From the NCBI GenBank assembly GCA_034509425.1, contig JAVTVJ010000811.1:620001-684000 (forward strand): DNA of 64,000 nt, written 5' to 3'. Shown piece by piece: positions 50,601 to 62,601 of this stretch. The notes beneath the pieces were generated by a model that was not told where the DNA came from, made no database searches, and saw only the letters and a list, made by a program, of their open reading frames with translations. Position numbers and translations under genes: made by a program. This DNA comes from Eopsaltria australis. Taxonomy: Eukaryota; Chordata; Aves; Passeriformes; Petroicidae. The number at the start of each line of letters is the position of its first letter. Position 1 is the first letter of the stretch.

Positions 50601-53600
50601 ATTCAAAGAATACTTTCTAAGTGCACACAGCCATCATATACTGAAAGTCTTTGTAGAATTAATTCTTCTGTAAATAACCTGAAATGTAGAAACTTGTAAG
50701 TCCTTTTAAAAGAAAACTTACAGCTCCTTAATTTTATCTACTTAAGTAGGGCTGTGCATGCCCAAAATAGCTGTCTAAGCATTTAATCTAAAGTTTAGCA
50801 AATTTATCTTTGTTAACAAAAAAAGGCGCTTCAGATCATGCATCTTTTGTCTGTATGTTCTTCATGGCTTGTTGGCAGATTGTTTTCCTTTAGTGTTTTT
50901 GAATCATTAATTAACAGGCATTGGTCAATATTTTGTTCTTTTCAATTGACATTGTAGACTGGGGGTTAAAGTTTGACACTGTGTGAGAAGTGTGAAGGCA
51001 ACAGGTAAGATCTTTTAGTACCTGTGGTTTTATTAGGATTTTGTTGTCATTCTTTCCCAGTGAAAAGGCAATTGAGCAAATAAAGAAAACTGTGCACAGG
51101 TGCTGGGTGCTGACTGGCACTTGGTGCAGGTGGTGACTCCCCTCAGCTGTGCTCTTGCTCTGTCCCAGAGGTGTCTGCACTTGCTGTAGGGATGGTTGGA
51201 CAAGGTATTGTAGCAAATCCCGTGTGAACTTCATTATAACCTACCAGAAGTAAATCAGTGGTACCTCAGTTGCTACTGGTGTTTGTAGCTTGTCAGCAGC
51301 CTCTGTGGAGCAGGCATGATGGAAAAATTTAGGATGACAACTTCATTGGTCACCCTAGTTCAATTTTACCACCACAGACAGCCAGTTGCTTATTATACTT
51401 CCTTAATGGTGTTTTCCATCATACAAGAATTCATTCTTTTGATAAAGTGGATATGAACAATAGGGTGCTTGCCTTGATCTTCAGATACTGTTTCTTGGCT
51501 GTTAAGATACTGTAAATTGGGGCCATGGCTATTACATTTTCCCGCCTGCTATGGCATAGTGTAACCATGGCTGTAACCACACAGCATAGCTTGACCAAGA
51601 ACCCAGCTGGCTGAAAACTTAAGGAGCCAGCCAGGAGCAGGACTGTGACAGTAGACTTCACTGCTGTGAAACATTATGCCTTGTGAAAATACTGCTTAGT
51701 GATGATTCACACTGTAGTGAATCTGTCATTATAAAACAAAACTTAAAATCTTCTTATTCAAACCCTTTGTATAAAAATTAATGTAAGAATTGTCCACTGA
51801 ATGTGTAGAAGGTTTCTCTCTGTCATTTCAAGATGCAAAAATCTTGCTTACCATTAAAATTTTGTAGCTGCAGCCTGTAGTGGATCATGGTTAGGTATTT
51901 GTATTCCACCGTCCCTGTAACTGATTTACTGTCACTTTTAAACTAGTTTAAAGTATCCTAAACAACCTTATTCTCAAAGAATACTCTGAGACTTTAGTGG
52001 ACGGCATTCTACCAGCTATCTGTTGTATATCTGGTTTTCCTTGTTCTGCTTTCAAAGCTTTTGTTAAGTGTTTAATTTATTGAACCGTCTAGACCTTTCT
52101 TTGCAGTTGCTTAAAAAAATTCATGTCAGTATTTTAGAAGTAGTGCATCCCCCTTTCCAGGAATCTCCAGTATTGGAGGCAAATGGTTTGTGTGCAGTAG
52201 AATTTGCTTGATGGCTGTTGAAGTTCAGATTATTTTTTAAAAAATCATGTGTTTATGACTGCTTTTTTTCCTGTGTTTCACTTGGATGTAAGTGATGTAG
52301 TCTTGTCAAGGTTTTTTTCTGTTAATAAGCAAAAAGCTTTTTGATGTAGGATATATATCCAGCCACTATATGAAATACATATTTTCAGCTCTTTCATACT
52401 TACCTGTACACATTAATAGTATTGTTGTTTCTAAACTAGTTTGAACAAATTCTGGTCAGAGCTAGGAAAACATACTTTCCTGTGTGTGGCTAGGTTTTAG
52501 GAGTTAAAACTGTGCACTGTGCTTGCTCTATAGGCTGTTCATTTATGCTGCCTCCAGGAACATTATTCTTCATAGCAATGATCATTTGGGTAAATGCCCT
52601 TTTTGGAAGGGGTAAAGGGTTAACAAAAGCTGCAAGGAATATATTTAACAGAAAAAGCTTATGGCAACACAGAGGAACATAAACCTTTTTTTAGAAAATG
52701 ACAGTAGTGAAGGAGATCAAACAGAAAGAATACTTCAGTATTTGTAAACGCTTTTGACCTCTGCAGGTTTTGAGATCTAGTCACTGTACACTTCAGTCAC
52801 TGAAAGAGAGCTGCATTATCTGGGCGGTATTTTGTTTAAATTAAAAACAACTATGTACTTATGCAACATGCAGCTGCCTCCAGTTATCCATTATAGAGGT
52901 CAATTATGAGATGTATCACCCTCCATATTCTTGCCAGCCTGATGCTAAGAGAAAGACATATTCATGACTTCAGAGTATTAATTTAGATTTTGAAAACAGG
53001 GTAAAGAAATTATTCTTCATCTTTCCTGTACAAGATTTAATTCTGGAATGATGTTTCTTCTTAAAACTTCTAAGATTCTGCTTCAAAATTGTGCAGGTCA
53101 GGGGAGGGGAGGGATTGTATCACTCAAGAAGCAAGAACTTTCAGGACTTGGCTGACCCTGAGAATACTTCAAAGAATTTGGCATCAGGTTGTGGTGTAGT
53201 GTTTTTAATCTTCTGTTTTTCCCATCTGCAATAGTGGTAAAATACATTGGGAGACTAAAATTCATATGAGTGTTTTGCTATTGCAAGTTTAGATGAAAGT
53301 GAAGTAATCCTGTTGGTCAGGATAACTTACGAATCTTGTGAAATCAGAAGTAGGAACTGAGAGTAAAGTGTATATATTAGCTGAAGATTGAGTTGTCCCA
53401 ATTTAGTAAAAGTACTTTCTTTTTTTAAATGAGATCAGAATAACAGGAAGCAATGCCCTGTTGCTTGTTTTACCAGGCTGTTGAGGCACTGAACATTGCT
53501 GTGCTGTTTTGAAACTCTCTATACAACTGTTTTCTGAGAAACTGTGAGGAAAGTATGAAGTGGAGGGGAGCATCCTATGTCTGGGGCTTGGGCCAGGTCT

Positions 53601-56600
53601 CCGCAACATTTGTAGTCTGAGCTTAGACTGCCAATTTGAGGTAGCTGTGTTTTAAAATGTTGTGGCGTAAAGTCTGTCCATTCCAAGAAGAGTTGCTTTT
53701 AATTTAAAACTGATGTGTTATTTCCGTTTCTGATACTTGAACAAAGTTTACAGCATAAAGCCAAAGCTTTTTACAATATGGGAATCTGAATAAAGTTTGT
53801 GTGCATAAATGAGGAGGTGCATAGCTAGTCTAATTAATTTTCTGATAACTTTAATGGACAACAGAGTGACTGGAGAGGTTTAAATTAAACATGTGGAAGA
53901 TTAGTTTAGTGGAAGGGCATGGTAGGTGCGTTTACCACTTTCTTAATTTTACTTGTTGATTGCATTTATGATAGCATGGTGGGGAGCTTAGTCTATAATT
54001 TATCTTTTCCAATGTGGAGTAGTATCACTTAACATTTAAATAATGAAAAATAATGAGAAATTGCAGTTCAGAAATTTAAAGTCTTAAATAATTCTGGTAC
54101 TTCACCATTATCTTTTTCAAAATATCAGTAAATTTTTTTAAGACTGGTTTGACCTGGTTTGGTACTTCAGGTATGATGTAAAAACATTCAGAGTTGTTTT
54201 GTGATTCTTTTTTTTATGTCTGAACCTGATATAGCTGTAACCACAACGTAGCCTGCCTATGTAATCAGAAGGTTACAAGAAACAGGCCCTTGAATATTTA
54301 GGAAGCATCTGAAGAGTTTCATTTAATAATAACTCCAGTAAATAAATAACCAGAGGGTAAAAGTCTGTAATTTTGACTTGGATTTTTGCATTTGCCCTGA
54401 AGAGTCACAAACTTGCACATATGTTTTAGGAGGACACTCCAAAAAGCCATAAATGAATTTAACTTTAACCTGTCTGTGCTCCTGGGAGATGTTTCTACTT
54501 TTTGCAGACCCTAACATTAGTCTGGAGAAGGAGAGTCACTGAGAGGCAAGTATGCTGCCAGGAGGTTGTGGCAGCTCATAAATATTTCTTTACCTTCAAG
54601 GATTCAATGTATTAAACATACTTAATGTTTTTAATTTTCCAGTTGTATTTTAAGGTAAGACAACATGTTTGATGTGCTCTGTGTGCAGAATAGATTTTTT
54701 TGGCCAGAATATTCTCAGCTATTTCTATTTTTAGAATACCTCTGGGGGGAAAAAGACCCCAAACCAAAGGGAAGCCTGTATTTCTTAAACTAAAAATACT
54801 GTTACTACCTTTTCCTTGAGGTGCTTCAAACAAATGGGTAGCGCTTACATTAAATACTGTGTGTGTGAATGTACTGATAGAATTCAAAAAGTAGCTGCTC
54901 TCTTACTCAGATAAAAGATTTATCTACCTTGTGCTCCCTGTACAAAAAGCTTCCCCCCCCAAACACCAATAGCATACCTTCCCCCAGCCCACACCTTGGC
55001 AGAAGCTGGAGTAGAAATGGATCTAGTACTGATTTATTTAATGTCAACAAACTCCATCAGAGTAATGAAAGAAAAAAATACTGTTATTACTCTGTTCATC
55101 ATGCTGTACATCTCACTGTACAGTGCTTAACTGCAGGAAATGCTCAGGAAACCAGGGCTTATTTAAAATACAGTATTTTAGATTAACCAAACACGAAAGT
55201 TTTGACCATATCCAGGAAGAAATAGGTAGGCAGTGCAGCTGTCTTAAAAAGTTAGTGGAATTGATGCTGTGCTTAAAAAAAAAAAAAAAAAGAAGAAAAG
55301 AAAAGGGTCAGTATTCCTGGAAAGAGGAGCCTGTTCAAAATCATTGTGGAAATGTCCCAGCTGGAGCAGTGGTTGCCCTTTCAGCTGAAGCACAGATGCA
55401 AAAATCTGGCCTTCTGGCTGAGAGTCTCAGCTGAAAGCAAATAAAAAGTCAAAGGAGCCTTGTTCTTTAATTTTTAATCTTTTATTCTTCTCATACAATA
55501 AATGAGATTTGACATGATGAAAACACCTATGTCATGTGATCATGAACCAAAATTGAATTAACGCTTCAGAGTTTGTTTTTTCCATTTGGTTTACAAGCTT
55601 TTATCTCTATGTCTGATACACAGTGCAAAAAATTTAAACAGTTAATGAACCAACAAAAAACAGTGTCCAGTGAACAGGTGCAGAATACCTAATAGATATT
55701 GTGACATACATCATCTAATAAGACTTAATATTTTGTAGAAATACAGATCTAGAAAGTTTATCAAGGGGCATTTTTGATTTCAACTGATTTGGTGTGTAGA
55801 AAGTGTTAAATACTGCTTGAACAGTATGTAAGGTAATGACTACAGAGATAGCTGGAGGCACTTAGCCGATGAGACTTTGTCAGCTTGGCTTAGGTGTGAT
55901 GTAAGGGACCACAATAAGATTAAAAGAAATGGGAAAAAAACCTCTCCCAGCAATAGAGCAGGCACGTGGTCGTGGTACTTGCTTACTGACAAGCATATCA
56001 CCACTGTCCTTGCAACCATCTTCCATTGCCTGTGAGGCCCAGCTGACCTTCATGTCTGCAACTCATCGGCTCCCATCCCCATGCTACCACCTCCTGCCCT
56101 GACAGCGTCCTTGATGCAGGCCATTTTCACTTTTGATCTCCTGCAGGGAGGGGTACAACCTCCCTAATATCTGACTGTGTTGTTTCCTCTTTCCTCACTG
56201 CTAGCTTTCCTTGTAAAAATTTCTGATTTGACAGATTCTGATTTCAGTGTAAATATTTGCATGTTCTTCCACTAGGAGTTTTCTTTCGTTTTGATAGCTT
56301 CTTAGAGGATTCATCAACATAAAAGGTTTTTGAGATGTTCCTTATAATGAAACTTTTGTATCATTTCTTTGATACTGGGAGCAGTTATCTCTGCTTCAGA
56401 AGTTAGAGTGTAGTGCTGGCTTGGAGTAGATGAGAACTTGGTTTGTTTTCCAGATTAAGCTGTGTTGGTCCATTTGTGCATCGTCTGAGTTGTCTGTTGT
56501 TTGTAGAAAATACTGTTTAGCAGCCGTGAGTGATACCAAGTCTCACTGGTATCAAAGCAGGTGGCTAAGCATGTCTTGCTGATACCAAAGCTGTAACACT

Positions 56601-59206
56601 TGATAGAGAAAAAAAATACTTCAGCATGTGGCTCTCTTAATTGTGAAACTAGAGTCCAAACTACTCAATCTTACTTAGTTAATTTCTGTTATAATTGCTA
56701 TTAAAAATGTCTTTTTTGAACATGTGATGACTATTAAATACCACTGATGAATGAAAAGTCTTAAAAGTGTTTTTCTTCTCCCAGAACTGTTCTAAGCTGT
56801 TTGTCAAAAGTCATGCTGTATTTCTTTGGTTTTTTTAACATATTTGACCTGTCTGGGGATTCAGTGAGTTAAGTAAGATGCTAAAATTCCAAACCTGGCT
56901 TATGGCCTCTCTGATTATCACTTAACCTGCTTAGCTCTCTTCATAGCAGTGCATTTATGTCCCTTAAGAATCTCTTCTGTGCTACGTGCCCATACACATG
57001 TCACGAAACATATAGTAAACAACTGCCCTGTTTCGTTTGGTGCATTCTAACAGAGGGGGAGTACTACCTGAAGAGAGGACCAGTACTCTGAGGTCAGAAT
57101 GGTATGTCCCTGTTAAAATCCCATTTTCTGTTGCCAGTACAAGATATAGCAAATTTTTTCAGACTCAAGCTTCTTATTCCCGCTATCTGCTTTGCCTTGT
57201 CTTGGCACCCCTCTTTGAGTTTTCAGCTGAAGTTACTTATAACCAGTTCTATGACTTACTTCAAACAGAAATGAGTTTTTAGAGTAGGAAGTGCAAACTT
57301 CTTTGAACTGTTGGCTTTGGTCACAATTTCCTTTTTTGATTCCATGAGAAATTTATAGAATCTGTCACATTTCTGTGTAATTCAGACCAATGTGCACGTG
57401 CTTCGTGTAGTTTTGCTTTATGGGTTAATTTCTCCAGTTACCTGATCCTTTCAGACTGCATATGCATCATGTGAGCTTGGCCTTGCTACAACATAATTTT
57501 GCTAAGCACAGAAGTTGCATTTTTATCAATTTTCTCTGAAGACTGCAGTGTTTGAGAAAATGCCACATTCTCTGGGGCCTGGAGGGAATGGTAGGATTTT
57601 GTTATTTCTGAAGAACTTAGTGTGGTAGCAATTTTCTGATCTTTGAAAGCTGGGATTTACAATTATATATGCTTTATTAAGGAAGTCTTCAGAGGGTATT
57701 TGAGTAGATCTAAAATTTCTAATTGGATAAAGTGTCTTTTTATTTATTTTATTAAAAGAACATGCCACAAAGCAACAAAAAAGGAAGCCCAGGCATGAAA
57801 CTGGAAATAAAATTCAGACAGATTAACTTGCTGAATAAGAGGTTATCTTATTCTAATTTGTTATAAAAGGGTTATTTCTGAAAAACAGCAAAACTTGTTG
57901 AGTCAACAGTGAAATACTCAAAAGCACTAATGCTGTTCACATGGCAAACTGCAATGTTTTTCAATTACAAAATCAATTTTTAGTTTAAACTGCAAGTAGT
58001 TGTCAACCAGTACATTTCTGAATTATGCAATGGGATGAGTCAAAGGTTATCAAGCAAAAGAAGATAGGAAAGTGCCATTGTGATACCTTTGAATGACAGT
58101 TTTTTATTATGGCTGAGGTGTAAAATACTGGCTGAGAGAAAAGTCACAAAATAAATTTTTGAGGAGCCAAGAAAAGTGCCACTGTAGTAGTAAGTTTATT
58201 ATGAGGGTATTTAAAGACATTTCATTATCTTTCTGGAATGGAATTTTGAGGTTTTTTTATTATTTATTTACAGACTTTACAGCTGAATTTCTCCTTTCTA
58301 AGATTGACCCATTGCTATATATAAAGTACCAGTTTTTATAGGAAAAGTTTATTTTTATAATAATAACAGACAAGTAGTCATTGTTCCCAATGGACAAAAT
58401 TGCTGAACCATGGCCTTGACAGAAATACAGCTGTGTGTTTTACAGTATGTGTGTGGGTGCGCAGATGTGTGCAGTAGTCAGGACTTGTAATTTCATTGCC
58501 ACGTCTACAAAGGAGACACATTCCTCGTTCACAGGTCATATTGCTGACTAAGGTGGAAGTCATGTGGCATCACTGTGATATCTCCCCAAGCTGTTCTAGA
58601 TGGAGTGTGAGTTTGTTTGCCGTTGTCACTTCTGCAAATCTCTTGCTGCCTTTCTTGTATTTGAAAAGTCTTTCTTGGATGTGTTTGGATTTCATTGAAT
58701 GGTCTGTCAGATTATTTTCCTTATGAGTATAACTCATTGATCAGACCCATAAAAGGCATCCACTTTAATGAAAAGTCATATCCCCAACTACTGTTGGTTT
58801 CTAATACATTCCAAGTGTTCTGCCTGTAGCAGGAGGAGAAACTGCAGGACTCCTCCCCAGGATGGGCATGTTGTCAACCATGTCACAAGAATAAATGGAG
58901 TATCTTGTACTCACAGTTTTCAAGTTCAGTTTTAGTAACTTCAGTGTTGGTTCATTCTTACTTTGGGTAGGGTATTCTTATTTTATGTAAGGTAGTTTTT
59001 CTTACTCTTCCTGTGCTCTTTTATTTCAGGAGTGTTTTAAGGTGTTTATTTCCTAAGAGTTAAAGATGGTTAAAACAGTTAGCATGGTGATCTTGCTCAG
59101 GAGAATTTCTGTGGCTTGTTTGATGTTAGGTACTGCATTTCATGGATATCGTTTGCATGCAGCATAGATTCACCGTTTTAGTGCAGTTTTTGAAAGCATT
59201 ATTATA
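47650..59206. other. No supported gene; intron-like
   Basis: Long AT-rich stretch with only short unrecognised open frames (at most 107 codons). An A17 run lies at 55,275-55,291, followed by A/G-rich sequence. A modestly GC-richer patch lies at 55,960-56,160. I see no named repeat and no exon with convincing signals. Confidence 0.5.
55275..55291 (+). repeat. A17 homopolymer with A/G-rich flank
   Basis: Seventeen A bases are followed by GAAGAAAAGAAAAGGG-like sequence. It is simple low-complexity DNA. A retroposon tail is possible but no source gene is recognised upstream. Confidence 0.85.
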
Positions 59207-59210
59207 CTTC

Positions 59211-59666
59211 TGATGCCTGAAGGATTTTTCTGCTTTTCTTCTAAATACTTCTTACACTGTTCCCTATATTCACAAGTATTAGCACGTATACTTGTGATGC
59301 TTTAGGTGATAGTTTAGCCCGGTTTCATGGTGTTCAGTAGGCCGGTAGATTAAACATCCCTGAAACCACGTAGAGTTAGAAGACCAAACACTCTATTTTC
59401 GTAACCACTCAAGGTCTCCTAGTAGGACAGATTTTGTAAACTAGAAGTTAGCCCACCCAGGCCCCTTATTGGGCCCTCCTGGTAGATATGCTAATGTGTA
59501 GAGTCTTTAATTGTATACTCGACTTGGGGGACGGGGCTTTTGCAGCGCGTCCTACCTGGACGACAGAAGCCATGGAATGGGATCCTATTAAAGTACCGAG
59601 GTAAACAACCCCCAACCCTCTAACCGTGTCTGAGCCTTTATTTCCTGAGACCAGAAAAAGGCATCA
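59211..59666 (+). mobile_element. Solo LTR, copy 2 of the same 456-bp family
   Basis: The copy has the same TGATGCC start, GGCATCA end, length and orientation as the one at 24,561-25,016. Exact 4-bp direct repeats, CTTC at 59,207-59,210 and 59,667-59,670, flank it and mark a target-site duplication. ATTAAA at 59,587-59,592 is a possible polyadenylation signal. One difference from copy 1 creates a splice-donor-like GAG/GTAAAC at 59,600/59,601, where copy 1 has GAGGGAAAC. No internal retroviral sequence adjoins it. The flanking sequences of the two copies do not match each other beyond the LTR, so these are separate insertions and not a segmental duplication. Confidence 0.92.
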
Positions 59667-59670
59667 CTTC

Positions 59671-60134
59671 ATAGAATACTTGTAAAACTTTACCCTGAAG
59701 ATGATTGTTCTTGAGAATAGGAGTGGAGGGTAGTCTAAAATCATAACTATATGTCCTTTATTTCCTTGATGCTCAAAATTTTTGTGTGGATTTCCTGTAT
59801 GTAGGTTGCTGTCCATCTGGTCTCTCATAGTTACTTTTTAAAAGGAAAGACTAAGCAATGTTATAAGGAGATCAGTTACATCTTCAACTACTCGGAGACT
59901 TCACCTGTATAAGTCTGTAGTTGCTGTTACTTTCTACAGTGCTGTGTGAATTTGGAAAATAATCAGTTTATCATATGACACTAGTACCTGGGGTTTATTT
60001 TAAAGGCTATCCAACTTAGAAGTTTTTAACTGATTTGTCTCTCATGTTGTAGTGGTCTTTTAGTCTTCCATATTTCTGAGACTGAAACTTAAAGACTTAC
60101 ATAACTTAAAAGAGTATGAAGCCAGTTATTAAAG
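59671..60134. other. No supported feature
   Basis: AT-rich sequence between LTR copy 2 and a short CR1 fragment. I see nothing in it. Confidence 0.55.
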
Positions 60135-60226
60135 ATCACAGAATTGTTAGGGTTGAAAAGGGCTTCTGGAAATCATCTAGTCCAACCCCCTGCCAAGGCA
60201 GGGTCACCCAGAGCAGGTCGCACAAA
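60135..60226 (-). mobile_element. Short CR1 3'-end fragment, antisense
   Basis: About 90 bp match the 3' end of CR1 read on the - strand. It starts with the tail (ATCACAGAATTGTTAGGGTTG) and runs through the AGTCCAACCCCCTGCC block and the GGTCACCCAGAGCAGGT block, then stops. CR1 copies are nearly always cut at the 5' end, which fits this very short piece. Confidence 0.92.
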
Positions 60227-61870
60227 AGATTAACAAAATACCTATTATACTGTTGTATTCTCACAATGGGTGCAAAACTGTGCCAGTATTAAGCTAATCA
60301 AGGAAAAAAAAAACTAACTTTTTAATAAAAGGAGAAATATAGTGAAGTATTCTGTTTGCCATGATGTTGTTCTTTTGGTTCTACAAAGTTGTTGTTTGAG
60401 GGACTGTCATTCACCTTGAGGTTGAGGTTATCATTCACCTTGAAGAAGCAGACAGACTGCGATTCTGAAATGAGAACAAAGGATCTCAACTTCTAGTTTT
60501 GTTTTGTCTTTCATGTAGAAAAGGAAATCTATCTATTTGTACCAGTGTACTTTTCATATTTGTTTGGGTTTGGTTTTTTTAATAGCTCTAATTTACCACT
60601 GAAGGTTTAGGATTTGCAAGATTTTTTGCATTTAGCAACTTGGTAATATATATATTCTATTGTGTATCATTTCCTCTTTGGGCTAAATAGGAATCATCTT
60701 TGACACTGAGAAATAGGACTATAAACAGTAGTAGTTTTTAACTATAAATTGAATTTATGCTAGCTAACCAACTGATGGAATTCCAAATTCTGTATTTTGA
60801 CTTAAATTTCAGGCTGATTTAGTGGTTCATGTGATTTTTGATAGGCATTTTGAGAAACACTTATTTCACACTGAAAAGCTCATTAAGGGTCACTTTTGCA
60901 GATACTTCAGATGTGCAAGTGTGTTATTTTATGTGAAAACAGTAATTTGTAGCAGAAAAGAAATAGAGTAAATTATTGCCTTGTCTTATTAAGACCTAGG
61001 CAGCAACATCACAAGCAATAGTATGTAAATGGGTAGAAGCTCTGTAACATCAGACTGAGATTACAAATCTTAATTGCTTCCATGTAATGGTAATGTACAT
61101 ATTGACAAACACTGTAGTCACTGAAGAGGCAGGAGAGGGAAGATATTGCTAGCATTCCTAAAATGGTTTATTTTTTTTTTTTAACTTGTATTACTGTGTA
61201 TAGTTTTAATCTCTGATGAAGATGATGAGTTTAATCAGTTGTAGTTCAGTGTTGGGTTTTGTACTCCATGGAAAGTTAAAAGTATTAATTCTCCTGTGAG
61301 ATTTTATAGTACATCTTAGTTTACATTTGGCTGTGTTAGTGGTGTGAGTGAGCTCTCCTTGGGCACTGCAAATATGGCAAAACAAAAAATAAAATTAGTT
61401 CTCATTTTTTAATGGTATAATTTGCTTCAGGCTGTTAAACTAACATATTAATATACAATCACAGAACCACTGTATAAGTAAATTTTGAGAAGATTTTCTT
61501 ACAGCTTTAGACAAAAATTTTAATAGTTTTTCCATATAAATTCAGTTTCAATAAGATATTTTCAGTTATTGGTGAGATGTTTTTGTGTGCTGAAGTACTG
61601 CAGTGTTCCTCACAATTAAAAATATTTCTCTTTAAATATTTTTTAAAATAAGTATTGATTGTTGTTTTCTGTTATTTTCTCAGCTGAAGGATAAAGATCA
61701 ATGATCACAGCAAAGTGATTATTAGATTCTTCAAGTTTGTAACATTTGTACATTTCTAGTTCTCCTATAGTGGTTGTTAGGAAATGTTCCACAGAAGAAT
61801 TTAAAGGTCTTACCAGGTTCCTGATTGCATTTTGCTTGATGAACATTAGCTTGAAGTTGAGAGTTTTAAA
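60227..61870. other. No supported gene
   Basis: AT-rich sequence between two antisense CR1 pieces. The only open frame of note is an unrecognised 76-codon one near its right end. I see no repeat I can name. Confidence 0.55.
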
Positions 61871-62601
61871 CATAGAATCATAGAATGGCCCGGACTGGGA
61901 GGGGCCTTAAAGATTATCTGTCTAGTTCTAGCCCCCTGCCATGGCAGATACCTTCCACTAGACCAGGTTGCTCACATCCCCATCCAACCTGAAAATTCTG
62001 GGCATGGGGTAACTTCTCTGGGCAGCCTATGCCAGTGCCTCATCACCCTCACAGTAAAGAATTTCTTCCTAACATTAATCTAAACCTACTCACTGTCAGC
62101 TTAAAGCCATTCCCTCTTGTCCTGTCACTACATGATCCATATTTTGTGTAGGCTCCCTTCAGGTACTGGAAGGGCCACAATTAAATTACCCCCAAACCTT
62201 CTCTTTTCCAGGCTGAATAATCCCATTTCTCTCAGCCTTTCCTCATAAGAGAGGTGCTCCATCCCTGTAATCATGTTGGTGATTACACCAGTAATCTTCT
62301 GTGGCATTAGGGTGATGTCCTTCCCATTCTAGCGACCCCGAGCTGGATGCAGCACTCCAGGAAGGATCTCACCACAGCAGAGGGGCAGAATCCCATCCCT
62401 CGCCCTGCTGGCCACACTGCTTTGGATAGCCAAGATCCAATTGGCGTTCTGGTCTGAGTGCACACTGCTGGCACACACTGGCACATGTCCAGCCCCTCAC
62501 TCACCAACACACCCAAGCCCTTCTTGGCAGGGCTGCTCTCGATCTGTTCATCCCCCAGCCTGTGTTGATACCAAGGGTTGCCCTGACCGAGGTGCAGCTC
62601 G
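61871..62601 (-). mobile_element. CR1 LINE 3' region, antisense, about 730 bp
   Basis: Reading the - strand, the element ends at 61,871 with the canonical CR1 tail (CATAGAATCATAGAATGGCC on the + strand). Recognisable CR1 blocks occur across it: the CCCCCTGCCATGGCAG block near 61,930, the TCTGGGCAGCC block near 62,017, the CATTCCCTCTTGTCCTGTCAC block near 62,109, and the TTCTCTTTTCCAGGCTGAA block near 62,200. This is the 3' UTR-containing type of CR1. The left-hand tail boundary is clear. The right limit is approximate because the match fades after 62,600. A 102-codon open frame on the - strand inside it is not a host gene. Confidence 0.95.

Noticed and set aside
24561..59666. Segmental duplication explaining the two 456-bp copies
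   Set aside because: Similarity stops exactly at the LTR ends, and each copy has its own target-site tetramers, so independent insertions fit better.
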